This document shows, in pieces, positions 1 to 13,700 of a stretch of 64,000 nt of DNA. A program made the translations under genes and the position numbers. The first letter of the stretch is position 1, and each line of letters begins with the position of its first letter. The DNA comes from Bostrychus sinensis (Eukaryota > Chordata > Actinopteri > Gobiiformes > Eleotridae). Under the pieces are notes generated by a model that was not told the DNA's origin, searched no databases, and was given only the letters and a program-made list of their open reading frames with translations. Location: NCBI GenBank assembly GCA_020698575.1, contig CM036258.1:23766795-23830794 (forward strand), written 5' to 3'.

Positions 1-612
1 TTCCAAGTTCTGGTCATATTTTGAATTTGAAAAAACTAGCAACAAGAATTTTTGTTAATACAGCCATTCAGACGTTTAAAATTAAATAAAACAGGACATG
101 CATTAAAAAGGAAAGTACACATTGATCAGCGTTTCCCACATATTTAGATGAGTCTATATGGGTCAATGTTCTGACACCAGTTAAAATTATTTTATATGAA
201 GTTTTAGGGATTAAAAAAAAGTTTAAAATATTTTACAATTTAATTTTTTTACTGCGAGTTTCTTGTCATTATATTGGTGTAAAAATGATTCCAGTCATAG
301 CCACATTACATAATAATGAAAGAAAAGTACGGTGGCTTTGAGGGGCAAGTCACACCAACAAAATCAGTAATAGTCAAACAAAAACTGAAATACTCAAATT
401 CAGAAACACGCACACCAATTCTGAAACACGCTTTCAAATTTGTAAACACGCTCCAAACTCGGAAAATTTGCACACAAAGCAAATTTGTCTGTGTTTTTTG
501 AATTTGTCTGCGTGTTGACATAAATTGACAAGTGTTATTGACACTATTGACACTCCTATGCATTTTTCCTACAAGGCATAACAAAAAATATCTTTGTTAA
601 ATTTTCTTTTAG
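1..612. other. pcnt intron, left edge of window
   Basis: No exon is visible here. The stretch ends in a pyrimidine-rich tract and an AG acceptor at 611-612 that opens the first visible pcnt exon, so it is taken as an intron of that gene. It is AT-rich and holds a short degenerate 20-bp tandem repeat (391-470) followed by inverted copies of the same motif to about 525. The open frames in it have no recognisable protein content. Confidence 0.7.
391..470. repeat. Degenerate 20-bp tandem repeat with inverted copies downstream
   Basis: Four 20-base units (391-410, 411-430, 431-450, 451-470) share a pattern close to CNNNCAAATTCTGAAACACG, the last unit being the most diverged. From about 480 to 525 the motif recurs in the opposite orientation (GTGTTTTTTGAATTTGTCTG and GCGTGTT), so the block is a tandem array followed by an inverted one. 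It lies in a pcnt intron and no function is inferred. Confidence 0.5.
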
Positions 613-3600
613 GTTGAGCTTTCTGCCCAAAAAGAAGCCTTAGATACTGAACACTGCCAAGCACTAGAGGCACTTAAGAAACAAGTAAGTGTCCATCTTG
701 TGTAAAGAAGTAATTCCAGTTGCTTAATTCTTTAATTAAAATGTGCTTTTGATAAGGTTTTGGAGCTTGAGCAACAGCACAGTGCTGCTCTTCAAGAAAT
801 GACGAGCACCTACGGTGCTGAGAATCGACTACTCACTGAACGACACCAAGTTCAGCTTCAGGTGTGTTACTTTCTTTCCCAAGTTGATGGGGTTAGCTCA
901 CTTCATTCTAGAGATACAGTATTCCATGAACGTATTTGTTTTGGTGGTGAACTGTCTTTCTCTTGCTCTTACACCCCATTAACGAAGGGATTACATGGTC
1001 ATTGTTTATCCTTTATAATGGCCTGTCTGTATGTTGAGTATTTATACAGATTTAAACAGGAGCACAGTGGGCATGTGAGCATCTGGATGGATGTGGTATT
1101 AAACAAATCCGTGACATGTGTCCACTGCAGGAGCTGAAGAATATTTCGGCCCGTGAGTTGGAAGCATGTCGACGAGAGCTGGAGGAGGAGTCATCAAGGC
1201 AACGGCAACAGTTCACGGAAGAAGTGGAGCTCCTCAAGGTCCAATCAGAAGAGAGGCTCCAGGACAGGATTAATCAACTGAAGGTAAAAGCTGGCATTAG
1301 AATGTACATTTTTTTCACATATTTTAGTAAATGAACAAATTTACTTGTTTGAGTGATTATGTAATGCTGGATTATAAGGTTGTGTTGGGGGGAGGTGGTG
1401 ATGAGGGGCATTGCTCTCTCTAAGCTCCAGCTGGACCACTTCATGTGTAGAGTTCTTTCTCTGGACTCTTTCCCATTGGAGCTTTAGTCAAACCCAATTG
1501 CCACATAATCCTATCTCATACACAGAAGAGTTCTTGTCCCTCTGTCGTTCTAAATCTGCATTTCGGGTTTACTTGTGTATGTGTACTGTGGCTAGATGGG
1601 AAGGACAACTGATTGTGGTCATATGTGTGTTTTTAATTGACCCATATCCCTTTTTTCTGAAAAGACGGAGTTTGAGGAGCAGAAAGAGGCGGAGCTAGAG
1701 GAGTTAAGGCGGGGCCATACTTCGGACCAAGAGGAGAGGGAAAGGAGCTACACAAGCAAAATGAGCCAGCTCACTGCCCAGTTACAACAGCTGGATGCTG
1801 TTGTGGCCCAGGTACTGCACTTACAGTTTCATTGTTTAAAAGTAGAATATATTTTTGCAGGGTTCTGTCAGCTCTTGATAATAGTAGTAATTGAAATGGA
1901 TTTAGTCTTGAATATGATCTTGATTTAAAACATAAATTATATATTTTGCTCTGAAACCTATTTCAAAATTTTTATTTAATTTTCTTAACTAATTATTTTT
2001 CAAATTAAAATATTTATTCAATTTTGGAATTTTGTACAGATTTTTTTTTACAGCAGCAATGGACAATAAGCCTGCCAATTAAAGTTCTGGGCTTAAAATA
2101 TTGTTTTGTTTTAATGACATTGACAGTGTCATTCACGCATGTTTAAGCAATCCTGTATGCTGAGGCCATCTCCTTAAAAGCTGAAAACTCTGCCTTACCT
2201 CTCTGCATTGCATCTCATTCTGATAATTTCAGCCCTTAAACTGTTGTCACTATGAAGCAGTCAGCTTATCTGTCTGTTGGCATCATATAATAGCCATGCT
2301 AATTAGCTATTTTATGCTCTGTCCATTCCCCACCATTGCCAGCAGGGGGCGTCAGACACCTAATCCAAGCCTGCAAAGTAAAAGCTCTCCAAATAAGAAA
2401 TACTAATGCAAAAGTGTCCAGAATTATGTCAAAAAGCCTGAAAAAAGTCATCATAAGGAGTGAAAACCTTTTTATTTGGGTCCCTAATTGAATAAGGGTT
2501 TGCACTTTGTTACTATATTTGTTTCAAATGCGACTCCTTATGATGGCTTTATACTGTTAAAATCCCCTGCCTCTTGTGGTTAGGATAAAGCTCGAGAGGT
2601 GGGAGTGGGCTGTTGTCCTGGCAACCCTATTGTTTTGTTGAGGCAGGTGTCTTCAGGAGAGGTGTTTGATAGAGCAGAGCAGGAAGAAGAGGGAAAAAGA
2701 GAGGGAAAGAATGAACTGTTACAGACTGCTCTCCTGCACAGATCAAATCCTAACTGCTCAGGCAAAGCAGTATATCCAGGAATTGCTTTGTCCTAACAAC
2801 ATAGTTCTTTTTTATGGTGCTTTATGCCAAGGTGACTTTAATATGCTAGGTATAATGGACCATTTTGGGAATAAGGGTTAAGCTGTTGTTTTTTTTGGAT
2901 GACCTGATACTTGATGTACTTTGAATTAACTTTTTTTTTTTTTCTTCTTTTTTTTTTTCCATCGTATTTGTTTCAGCTGCGAGAAGAGGTTGGCTGTCTG
3001 CAGGGAGAACTGGAGGGCAAGCGTTCAGAGATGGAGACCCTAGACACCCTGCTCCAACGCAGAGAGCGGGAGAGCCAGGAGGGTGGCAACCTCCTCAAAA
3101 TGCTCACCGACGACTTACAGGCTGCTAAAGAGGAGAAGTAGGTGCTATACCATACAATCTTTAAAATGTGTCTTTGTAATGTCTTATTTTTGGTTATTTT
3201 GTCCTCAGATCTACTTTGCTCACTGCTAATGAGAAGTTGAAGAGAGTTATTGTTGAGATGGTGCGTAGTACAATTGCAACAGAGGAGTTGATTGGACAGA
3301 AAATCAGTGGGCATGGCAAAATCTCAACAGAAGCAATACGGAGAAGAAGTTCTACAGGGAACAAAAATGCACAAGAATCAGGTTTGTAAATGGATTTTCT
3401 TCACAAACATTTGTTCAAGTGTATTATTTTGTCTGTAATTAATTGGATCCTGGCTACATAAACATGGATATTTTTTACAATAGAAAATTTGTTGGGGGTT
3501 TAAATATACCTGTCCACACAGGAGCATTTCATGGTAAAATATTTCTGTTCACTCTACAAATGCTCAAAACAAGTTCTCCAGAGACAAGATGGTCGTAAAA

Positions 3601-4753
3601 ATGTGTCCAAACATTCAATTAAAATTGGAATAAGTAACAAAATTTGTAATGTTAATAGCAAATCAAAGAATTTTTTTTTTTTATATGGAAACACAATAGG
3701 AACAAAATGCCAGGTTAATGTTTGGACATGCATATATTAATGCAAAACTAAAGACTAAAACCCTGTACATTACTGCTATGGTTGTTATATTGTTATCATA
3801 GATGCATGTGCATTACATGTGTTTTTTTGAAACACCTGAGAACTTAAAAAAAAAAAAATTGTGTGAATGAAAAGCTGCATACAAATGCATGCAAAAATTG
3901 TGTTAAAAGTTTCTGTGTTTATGTAGTCTGTCCCTTTTTCAATTAACTTATTAACGTAGATTTTTATTTTATTTTTTCCCCTAGTGGCTGACATGTCATC
4001 TGAGGACCTAGAGCTCACTCACACACTCTGCGAGAGCCTTTTGGTTTCTGAAACAAACCTCACTCCTGGAGGAGAGGAAGCTGCATTATCTGCTGGTGGC
4101 AGGCTTCACCGCACTGTAGAGACACTGTTGGACCTGCTCAACCAGGCTAACACACAGGTACAGTTGTAAAGCGCTGCATAGTAACATAAATAGCAACCAA
4201 TTTACTGTACATGGTTTAACACAAAATCTGTAAAAGTGTAGCCTGGCCAGATAAATTAAACATGGCAACAACCCAAGTAATCTATACATGCATAGAAACC
4301 AAAACTATACTAGAAACCAAAATCAATCTGTAATCAGAAAGCCATTCTGCCTTTTGTCTGATCTATAAAAAGATGTCTCATTACAAAGGTGTCACACAGG
4401 AATCGTCTCATGATGGGTAAAAGCAGCAAGCTGAAGACCATTGCAACCATACTGATTCAAAACATGCTCATGGCATTGGTTACAAAAGGATTTTGAAAAT
4501 TCTGATTCCAGTGAGCTCGGAAGTGGAAAGAACATCATTCTCAAGATATATCAGATATATTTGAGACATGGCAACTTTATGTTGATAAAGCAGCCATGTC
4601 TCAAATAGAACTGTTGAGAATAATGCTGATGTGTTCAATACTAATTGTACTCTCTGAATAACCAAGAGACAAAGTATTGCTTCTATTTTACTCTTATTTA
4701 TTTACCTCATATATTATGATTGTCTAGGAATGTTTAACTTTCATAGAAACTGG

Positions 4754-4791
<38 letters not shown>

Positions 4792-7700
4792 ATCAATTTT
4801 ATATAGCGCTTTTCACACAACTCAAAGTCACTTTACAATTTTTGATCTATTATTCATTCACTCCTCAGTCACACTCGGTGGTGGTGAGCTACTTCTGTAG
4901 CTACAGCTGCCCTGGGGCAGACTGACGGAAGCGTGGCTGCCAATCTGCGCCAACGGCCCCTCCGACCACCACCAAACACAGCCACACTAACACATTCACC
5001 TTAAAAGAGAAGGTGTTCCACATCTGTTTCATTTTGTTACAGTGACTGGTCTGGCTGAACTGATTAAAATGTTTGCAAAGATTTGATTGCTATAAAATTC
5101 CTCTCAGAGAAAATGTATTGTCTTTTCCCAGCTGGAAGAGACCCATAATATGCATCTCTCTCTGGAGGAAAAGTTCAGTCAGGGCAGGGATGACTCTGCT
5201 CAGTTCATTGAGCAGCACAAGCTCCTGATAGAGCAGCTTAATGAGGAGGCCAAGCAGAAGAGCCAACTCCAGCTGGAGCTACACAAGGCTGAGGGTAAAC
5301 CACAGTCCCATTTACTATATTTAACTCAATGTGCTATATTCTTTCTGACATGCTTGTTTCTTTTATTCAATGTCTTCAGGACTTTTGCAAGGGTTTGTGG
5401 CTGAAAAGGCAATCCTGGAGGAGTCTCTGCAGCAGAAAGAGGCTCAGGAGGAGAGACTGGCAGAGGAACTGGAGGGGCTTAAAGTCAAATTGCACCAAAT
5501 GCAAAACCTCAGCTCAGAGCTGGAGATGCTCCGAAGCAAGAATCAAGAACTTAGTGAAGAGCATGCACTTCTACTACGACAAAAGGAGCATCTCTCTGCA
5601 GACCTGAACGAGCGAGAAAAAGGTGAAAACACAATTCTCACTTTATTGTTGATACTTGACATGACACTGTTGTGATCATAAGCTTATGTAATGTCTGTGC
5701 TCAGATGCCTCGAGCCTCCATAGACTTTTGGCTCAAATTAGATCCTGACGCAGGTTTGTGGGTCAGAGTGAAGTGTTGTGTGTTTGTGGGGGGGGTGGCG
5801 GGGGTGGGGGGGTGGGAGTCGGGGGGGAACATTTGCTGTGATTTGACTTTACGCATGGGAAGCAGAGAGATTTTGATTGTATTGTATAAATTTTAAAATC
5901 CATCCTTGTTAAACATCCACCACATACTGTAAATGCTTTGCCAGTTTTATTCCTCATTTCATTTGGCTTCTCTATTTTTTATTTGTTTTTGCTTTACATG
6001 GTGCTCAATTAGCCACTTCTTTTTTTAGTGGCAACCATTAATTTTTTTAACAAGCAATGCAGACTATCAAACAATGGTGCATCACATTCACGACTTTGGT
6101 ACTTAAATATGATAATGTAATAACATCCATGCCTTCTTGAGATAATGCTATTTCTAACATTGCTGTTGTCTGCAGTGTATTTTCTTTTTCTTTCTTTTAC
6201 AAAAAAGTGTTGTTCATACCTGATTATTATTTTTTTATTTTAGTTTTTTTTTCCCACCTTGAAAATTTCTTAAGTGTAATTCTACCACATTTGACTACAG
6301 CTCTACTGGCAGAAGTGGAACATTTGGCACAAGACAGACTGGACTTGCAACGTCAAGCAGAAAAGGACCACAGCTCACTATCCCAACGTATAAGAACCCT
6401 GGAGAGCGAGCTGGAAGATCAGGAAACCCAAGGCCTAGAGACTGAGCAGCACCACAAGACCCACACAGAGGACCTTCACCAGCGAGTTCAAGCACTAGAG
6501 AAGCAACTCAAACACAACAGGCAGTTTATAGAGGTATTTATTTCCACACAGTCAATCATAATGTTCTATTTGGACACACTCGGGCAATGTTTACGTTGTA
6601 TGAATTGATTATAGGAGCAAGCTGTGGAGCGAGAGCACGAGAGAGATGAATTCCAACAAGAAATCAAAAAGCTGGAAACTCAGCTCAGACAGACAGCTGG
6701 TACTGATAATAAAGGACTCAAGGTGAGACCTGTTGTTTCAATGTAGCAAGACTAACAAGATGACTGGTGTTTAAAGCTTACTACTTTGTATTGAATGAAA
6801 GTTAAATGGCATTACATAGACAGATTGATGTGCTTGAGTACTTGTTGCCTGATTACTGACTTTTGTTTATTCCTGTCTTTAATGGATTGCTGTAGTTTGA
6901 AGACATGGTTTTTCAGGTATGACATCTAACTGTAGTATACATCACATCTTCTAGTTCATCTGCCTGGTGCATGCTGTGTGTACATCTCTCATTGCAATAA
7001 CCCTGACATCATTGGTCATTTACTTATTTTGCTTGTTCCTCATTCATCTTTGATTACATATTATTCTGCCTTGGAGTAGTTGTAGTTAATAATCAGTGGC
7101 TGCAGAACCAGCATGGCTTGTTGACCTAAGAATGCTTAATCCATCACCAAAATGCATTGAGGTTTTTTATAGGATTGTAACACAATTCTTTACATAATGT
7201 TTTGCAGATGGAAAATCTACAAGCTATAATCAAAGACAAAACGGAGGACCATGCGACTCTGCTTGCAGCCAACCAGCAAGCCCAACGTGACCTTGCAGAA
7301 CGCAATGAAGAAATAGATAAACTAGCTGGGAGAATCAGAGAGCTAGAGCAAGCATTACTCAACAGTGCTGAGACTAGTAGGACTGTGAACCAACTTGAAC
7401 AAGAGCTCCACAAGGGAATGCTGAGAGAGCAGGAGCTCACACAAGTAAGAGAAAACCCTTTATGTCACGACTAAAGGGTCTATTCTAATCAAACAAATTG
7501 ATGGTTCAGTTAATTTAGAATTACTGTCCCCTTTGGCAGGATAAGCAGGCATTGGAGCAGCAGCAGCTGGCTAACAGACTTCAGATCTCTGCACTGCAGT
7601 CTAAACTGGATGAGACAAGACACTGTTATCAGGAAAACATTCATGACCCCACTCAGGAGCTAAGAGATGCACTGGACACAGCTCAGCAGAATCTCCAAAG

Positions 7701-10700
7701 CAAGGAGCAAGAGGTCTGTAAGACACTGCGCACTGCTTGTGTACAGCTTAAAGTATCTGAACAATGACATAGTATGAATAATTTTTCTAAACCACAGGAA
7801 TAGCTGATGCAGAAAATTAATATTTCTTTTTTAGCTGCGTGTATTCTGCTACGACCCTTTTAGCCATCGTTTTTTTTTTTTTTTTTTTTATGGTTACTAG
7901 GTGGAAGTGCTGCTTGGCCAACTGGAGACTGTGCAGAGGGACCTGGGCATCAAAGAGGCTGAGCTGAAACACCTCACTCTACAACTGGAAGTGATAACCA
8001 ATCAGAACACAGTTCAAGTTAATGAACTTGAAGAACAGATCGGAGTTCTTAAGGTAAGTTCCATGTGTTTTTTTGTCATCCACTCACAAGTGAATTATTG
8101 TAGGGTCTTGGTTTCCTCAGATTTATTAGGTATTTGGCATACAAAGCAGTGAAAGAAAACAAATGCCTATGATGATGGCTTGAGTTATACTCATTTATAT
8201 ATTGTGTGTAGTACATATTGGCAGACCTTTGCTTCTCTCCTTGTAGGAAAATGTATCTGCTCTCACAATACTCCAAGAGAAGAAGGAGGAAGAAACTGAG
8301 GACAAAGATGCAGAAGAAGACACCTTCCCCTCAGCACTACTCCTGGAGAAGAACTTGGAGATTGACCAGCTTAATAATGAGATCCAAAGGCTGGAGCAGG
8401 AGCTGGAGCACGATAGTGAAAACAAGGTAACAGACAGTTCAAAAATTCAAATTATTGTCTTTATCTGATCAGGGATTTTCATATACCTGATACAGTCTGA
8501 TAGAAAGGGGGTAACATGCCTGGATGGTCATTACCTGGAAAGGGTGGTCTGAGCATGCTCCAGGGCAGACAGTGCAACAGAATAACTAAATGTAAATAAA
8601 TGAGAAAAAATTAAGACCTTTAGTGCAATACCAATTTGAAGACACATTTTGCACCACTTTATCGCTGGCTTTCTCTTAAAATGAATGAACAAATAGTGCT
8701 TTTTTAAAAATTTTATTAAGAAACGCTGAATGGTGTTAAATAGCAAAATCACTGTCTCTGACAAAGCACTGTGGCCTCAATAGTCACCTGGATGGAAACT
8801 TGAACTAAGCATGCATTAATTATAGTGATACAAAACTGTCAAATGCAAATGCCAAAAATGCACATTCTCAATTGACCACCTCCACTTTTTTTCAAATATT
8901 AGGATTTAGAGATTGAAGAACTGCGCTCTCAAGTGGAGGATCGGCGTTCCCAAGTCGAACATCTGCAGTCAGAAATCCTCAGAGTCCGCCAAGATAAGCA
9001 AGAAGAGGAGGAGCGACTCCATGAGGTCATAAGCACCTTACAGGCCGAACTCGCCACACTGGGCCCTAATTTACATGAAGTTAGCGACTCCCAAGATGGC
9101 GACAGCATCAATCCATCTCCTGCTCCTAGCCCCGAACCGCAACACTACACCATTCAAGAACAGGAAAAGAAGACAAGACCTCGCAGCCTCAAACATGAGC
9201 TAGGAGTCAGCCATTCTGCCTCAACGCGCTCACTTCGAACACGTCTTAAAGGCCTTCAGAGTCAACTAGAGACTGTAATTGCAGAGAAAGAAGGATTGGA
9301 GAGGTTACTGCACACCCAAGAAGAAGAGTACAGGGGACATGGGGAGGAGTTCGGAAGGAGGCTTAAATTGGAGACGGAGAAAGCAGAGGAACTTCAGAGT
9401 CTCCTAAATCACAAAGAAACTGAATTAGAGGAACTTAAAACTCATGTGGCAGAACAAGAAGAAAGTTTGAAGGCAGCAGAAGACCAAATGGATAGTTATA
9501 AAACTGAGACCCAAAATGTCGATGTCCTACATGAAGAAATTGACCAACTCAACTCTCTGGTCACAGAACTCCAAAGCAAAGAAAAGGAGAGATTAGAAGA
9601 GCTCGAGATTCTAAAAACAAAGGAGCAAGAGATTAAATTAGAAATGAGTGTCTTAAGAGAAACCAGCCTGACTCTGGAGAGGCAGATCCAGGAGGTACGG
9701 GCCGAGCTGGTGGACATGGAGGCACTGGTTGCTGAGGAGAGGGCCAAAGTGAAAACACTGGAAACGGCAAAGGAGGAACTGTTCGCAGAAAGGGATGCAC
9801 TGAGGAGGCAGGAGGCGGACTTTCAGGAGGAAATTGAAAGGCTAAAACAGGAAGTGGCAACAATGAGAGAGCATATTCAGGAGCTGATGGATGAGCTCAA
9901 GGAAAAGGAGACAAGCCAGAAGGAGGAGCAGAAGGAGGTGCTGGTGAGTGTTGATGTTTTTATGATGAAAGCAGATTTTCAGGAATACCTCAAAACAACC
10001 CAAGAGGATTGATTCATCCTTCTCATATACATTGAAGGCAGCAAAGGGTTAATCTTGCAGACACATTCATCTCTACATTGTTCTTGAGCAGTTTCCTAAA
10101 CCTTTTTCAGGGGACTTATATATATACAGTATATATTATATTCATATTTGAGCATTGTTTCTTTTTGTTTCGTCTTGACGTTTAATACTTAATGCCTCAT
10201 GTCACCCCCACCCCCTTTTTTTTTTTTTTTTACTGTACATATTTTTTTGTTTTTTAATGCCCTTATTTAAGAGCTTAGATAGTATTGGCTAGACAGGAAA
10301 TAAGGGGTAGAGATCAAGAGTAAGACATGGAGAAAATGGCCAGGAGTTGAACCCAGCTGCCTAAATTTAAATGGTATACCCTGTACCAAGTGAACCACAG
10401 AGATTACAAATTCTCCAAATCTTCTATTTTTTTAAATGGCTCCTATGTGTTTTTAATAGATTTAATAGTTTAAAAAATATTGCAATGCTCATGTGTAAAG
10501 TATAGGTCTCTAAGTCTAAGAGTAAGTTTTGATATCACCAGTAATTATTTTAGCCAATGCAAAGCTAATTCGGAGGCATTTATTGAAAAACATGTTAATT
10601 TTGGTCAATTAGCAACATGGTTCTAGTTAAAATGAAATGCTGCCAAGATGTAGATGAGCAACTTTTCCTAGAAGGGCCCTGCTCTGTACGGACTGGAGTG

Positions 10701-13700
10701 TGGGCTGGCGCACATCTGGATGTAGTTACAGCTGTACCACGTCATCGGTGTTGCTTTTGGAACAGCAGACTCACAAAGGAAGTGGTGTCAAAATGAGGAA
10801 GCAGAAGAGTGAGAAGGAGAGGAGGAGACCTTTTTTGTTTGTAGGCAGACTCTGCACTTTGTTTTTTCTCTTAACCTTCGGGTATGGGCATATATGGTAA
10901 GCAGAAGATGTGATTCGTCAAAGTCTAGCAGTGTTTATACAGTGTTACAATTTCACTTGCTTATTCTGCAAGTTGGTGGTCAGAGGAGCTGTTTTTAGCA
11001 TTCTGTGAAAAAAAAAAAGAACATCGTAGGTACTGTGTATTCAAACAAGGGCTGCAAAATGTATGAGGAATTGATTGTCATGAATTAATTTTCACTTTGA
11101 TTTCTTACGGCAGTAATTGTTTGTATACTATGACAAACATGATGATGGCAGCAGTCAAAAGGACACTTTTTTTTCCCCCTTGTTTCTTTTCAGAGTCATG
11201 CTGAACTGACGTTGGCAAAAGCAGATGCTGTCTTGAGGGAGAAGGAGGTCGAGCACCAAGCCCTGAGAGAGGAGCTAAAGACTGTCAAACATAGGCTTGG
11301 AGAAACCACACAAAGAGCTGAGAAACTCCAAGAGGAGGTGCAGGTGGGAATAACAATGCATTCGGCTGTTTAGTTGAGTCTTGTTTCTGTAAGTGCAAAA
11401 CTCACTGACAGTTCTGTGTGTTGGTGTCTGTCAGACCAAGGACCAGGCTTTAGCTGACCTGGAGAGCCATAACCAACAACTGAAGGCAGAGCTTCAGACC
11501 TCGCAGGAAGATCTGGCTGCACAGGAAGAGGAACTGGCCCATCAGCAGAGAGAACTACAAAAGCTCAGACAGCGTTATCAGTATGACATACTGCAGCATC
11601 AACAAACACTCGCACCAAAGGGTAAGAATTAAATGTCTTAATGCTGTATCATTTTGCATGGTAGCAACAAAGTCTTAAAAGTAATACAATTTATGTGGTC
11701 AAAATCAAGGCCTTAAAAGTATTAAATCTTATGAGCAGGTATTGAATTTTGCTCATCTTGGTCTTTAAATATTAAAAAGCTATTTTCTGTGTCATTGGTA
11801 ATATATACTGTAGATCGGTGAGTATATGCTTGTAGATATTGACATTTATCAAATTAATCACACAAATCATTGTGCACTGAGAAGTCACATCCATGATCAG
11901 TCCAAACTAGACCATCGTCCTTGTCCAAAAGTACTGATTATTTTAAAGTAATACTTCATAAATATTAATAGAGAAGTACAGTATGTCTTATTTGCGAGTT
12001 GGACTAGGGCATTAAATCATAAATGTGTCAAATCAAAAGTGCTTTTAGTTCAGGGCTATTGAACTATATTTTCCTATGGGCCAAATTGTTGGTAGACCGT
12101 TTCCCCTGTACAGCTGCACTAGAGCCGCAAAGTGTTGCACATTGATGTGGGTACATTTTAACAGTTATCAAATTATTGACTTTTTATTTATTAGTAAATG
12201 GGCCAAGGGCCGGTCCAACTTGACAGATTTTTTTTTAATGCAGATCTGTTATTTCCTCTGTTTTAGGGTTTGAAAGTAAAATCCTTGAGTGTAAGAGTAG
12301 CACAAATATTTAATTTGTGTAAAATTCAGATTATTCTTTTGCTGGCGATCCTTGCCTTAAATCAAAGTGCCAAAAAAAAAAATCTTAAAAAGGTCATACA
12401 TTTCCCAAGACCAAACCTGGAGCTACCTGTTAACATAGCAATGTCATGGATGTTAATTTACAAGTTATGGCAGAAAAGAAACTGAACTATGGAACGGATT
12501 TGAATTATTATTTTATTTTATTGTTACTGCATGACTTTTTTTGACGTATGTGATAAGTTAATAGGTAATAAGTTAGTGTTCCCCCACCTAATTGTCCACA
12601 TGAATTATACACTTTACTGACTTATCACATTGCTTGATGCTTGCAGATGAATTTGGCAAAATCAGTCCTAACACATGCTCCAATTAGTTTGTATTTCTGT
12701 GGTTTCTGTCATATTTGGGGTTTGTGTGTGAATGAGGGATAGTTACATTTTTATTAATTAACAGAAGGACAACATGAAGTATCTATGTACTGCCAAGAGC
12801 TTAATTATAATTTACCAAAACATACAGGTACACTGACCAGGCATAACCTTATGACCACTGGCCTAATATGCAACCTCATACAATACAAACTGTGATGCAC
12901 TGTGAATTATTTCTATCAAAACGAGTCCTACTGCTGTTGGTATCTGAGCAGTGTTTCTTATTTATTTATTTTATTTTTTTAAATGAATTGCCAAAAAGAC
13001 AAGATTTCTTCAGGTTCTTACAATTTTGGATCATAGTCACTATTTTCTACAACAGCTCACTTCTTCAAGGCAGGAAAATCAGTTTAATCAGTGTTATTGT
13101 TTTGTGCCCCAGATTCCACCCATAGAGTGTTTGAAGATGTGATAACAAATTCTCATGGAGAGGTGTCCCTGAGCTCTCCGGAGGTCCTGAGGAGGCTGGA
13201 GTGTTCTGAAGACAGATTTCCAGAGAGGCTCCACACGTCTGTCCTGGAGTCCCGTTTGTCTGAACTCAGTGCATTGAATAGCTCAGCCCTGGAACTGCCA
13301 CCGGTCAAAACGTCTCCCAGAATCATCATGGAGCCAACCCACTCCAGGACCATCACCCCAGATCCGGTCTCTCAGAGCAGCCACTCTCTCCAGTCTGGGT
13401 CTAACTACTCCACAATGGACTCCATGGACACTGATAAGGTACATGGAACCATGGAACTGCACACCAGCCAAAGCATTCTGTTTGTGTTAGGAATGAGAAA
13501 ATGTTAACATTTTAAGTAAAAAAACAAAACAACAAACTCTTGGCTGTCTGTGAACTTGATCAACTTGCAACGGTTGTTTTTTGTTCTCCAAGGTGCAAGA
13601 GTTAGATGGAGTAGACCTCACAACCCCTTCATCTCTCCTGGGATCCACATCTTCTCTTTCTGCTCCAGAATGGGCCAGTGATGGATATGGAAGCAGTAAG

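Noticed and set aside
10341..10397. A functional tRNA gene suggested by A-box and B-box motifs
   Set aside because: The sequence cannot fold into complete tRNA arms and continues into a SINE body with an A-rich tail, so it is a tRNA-derived SINE.
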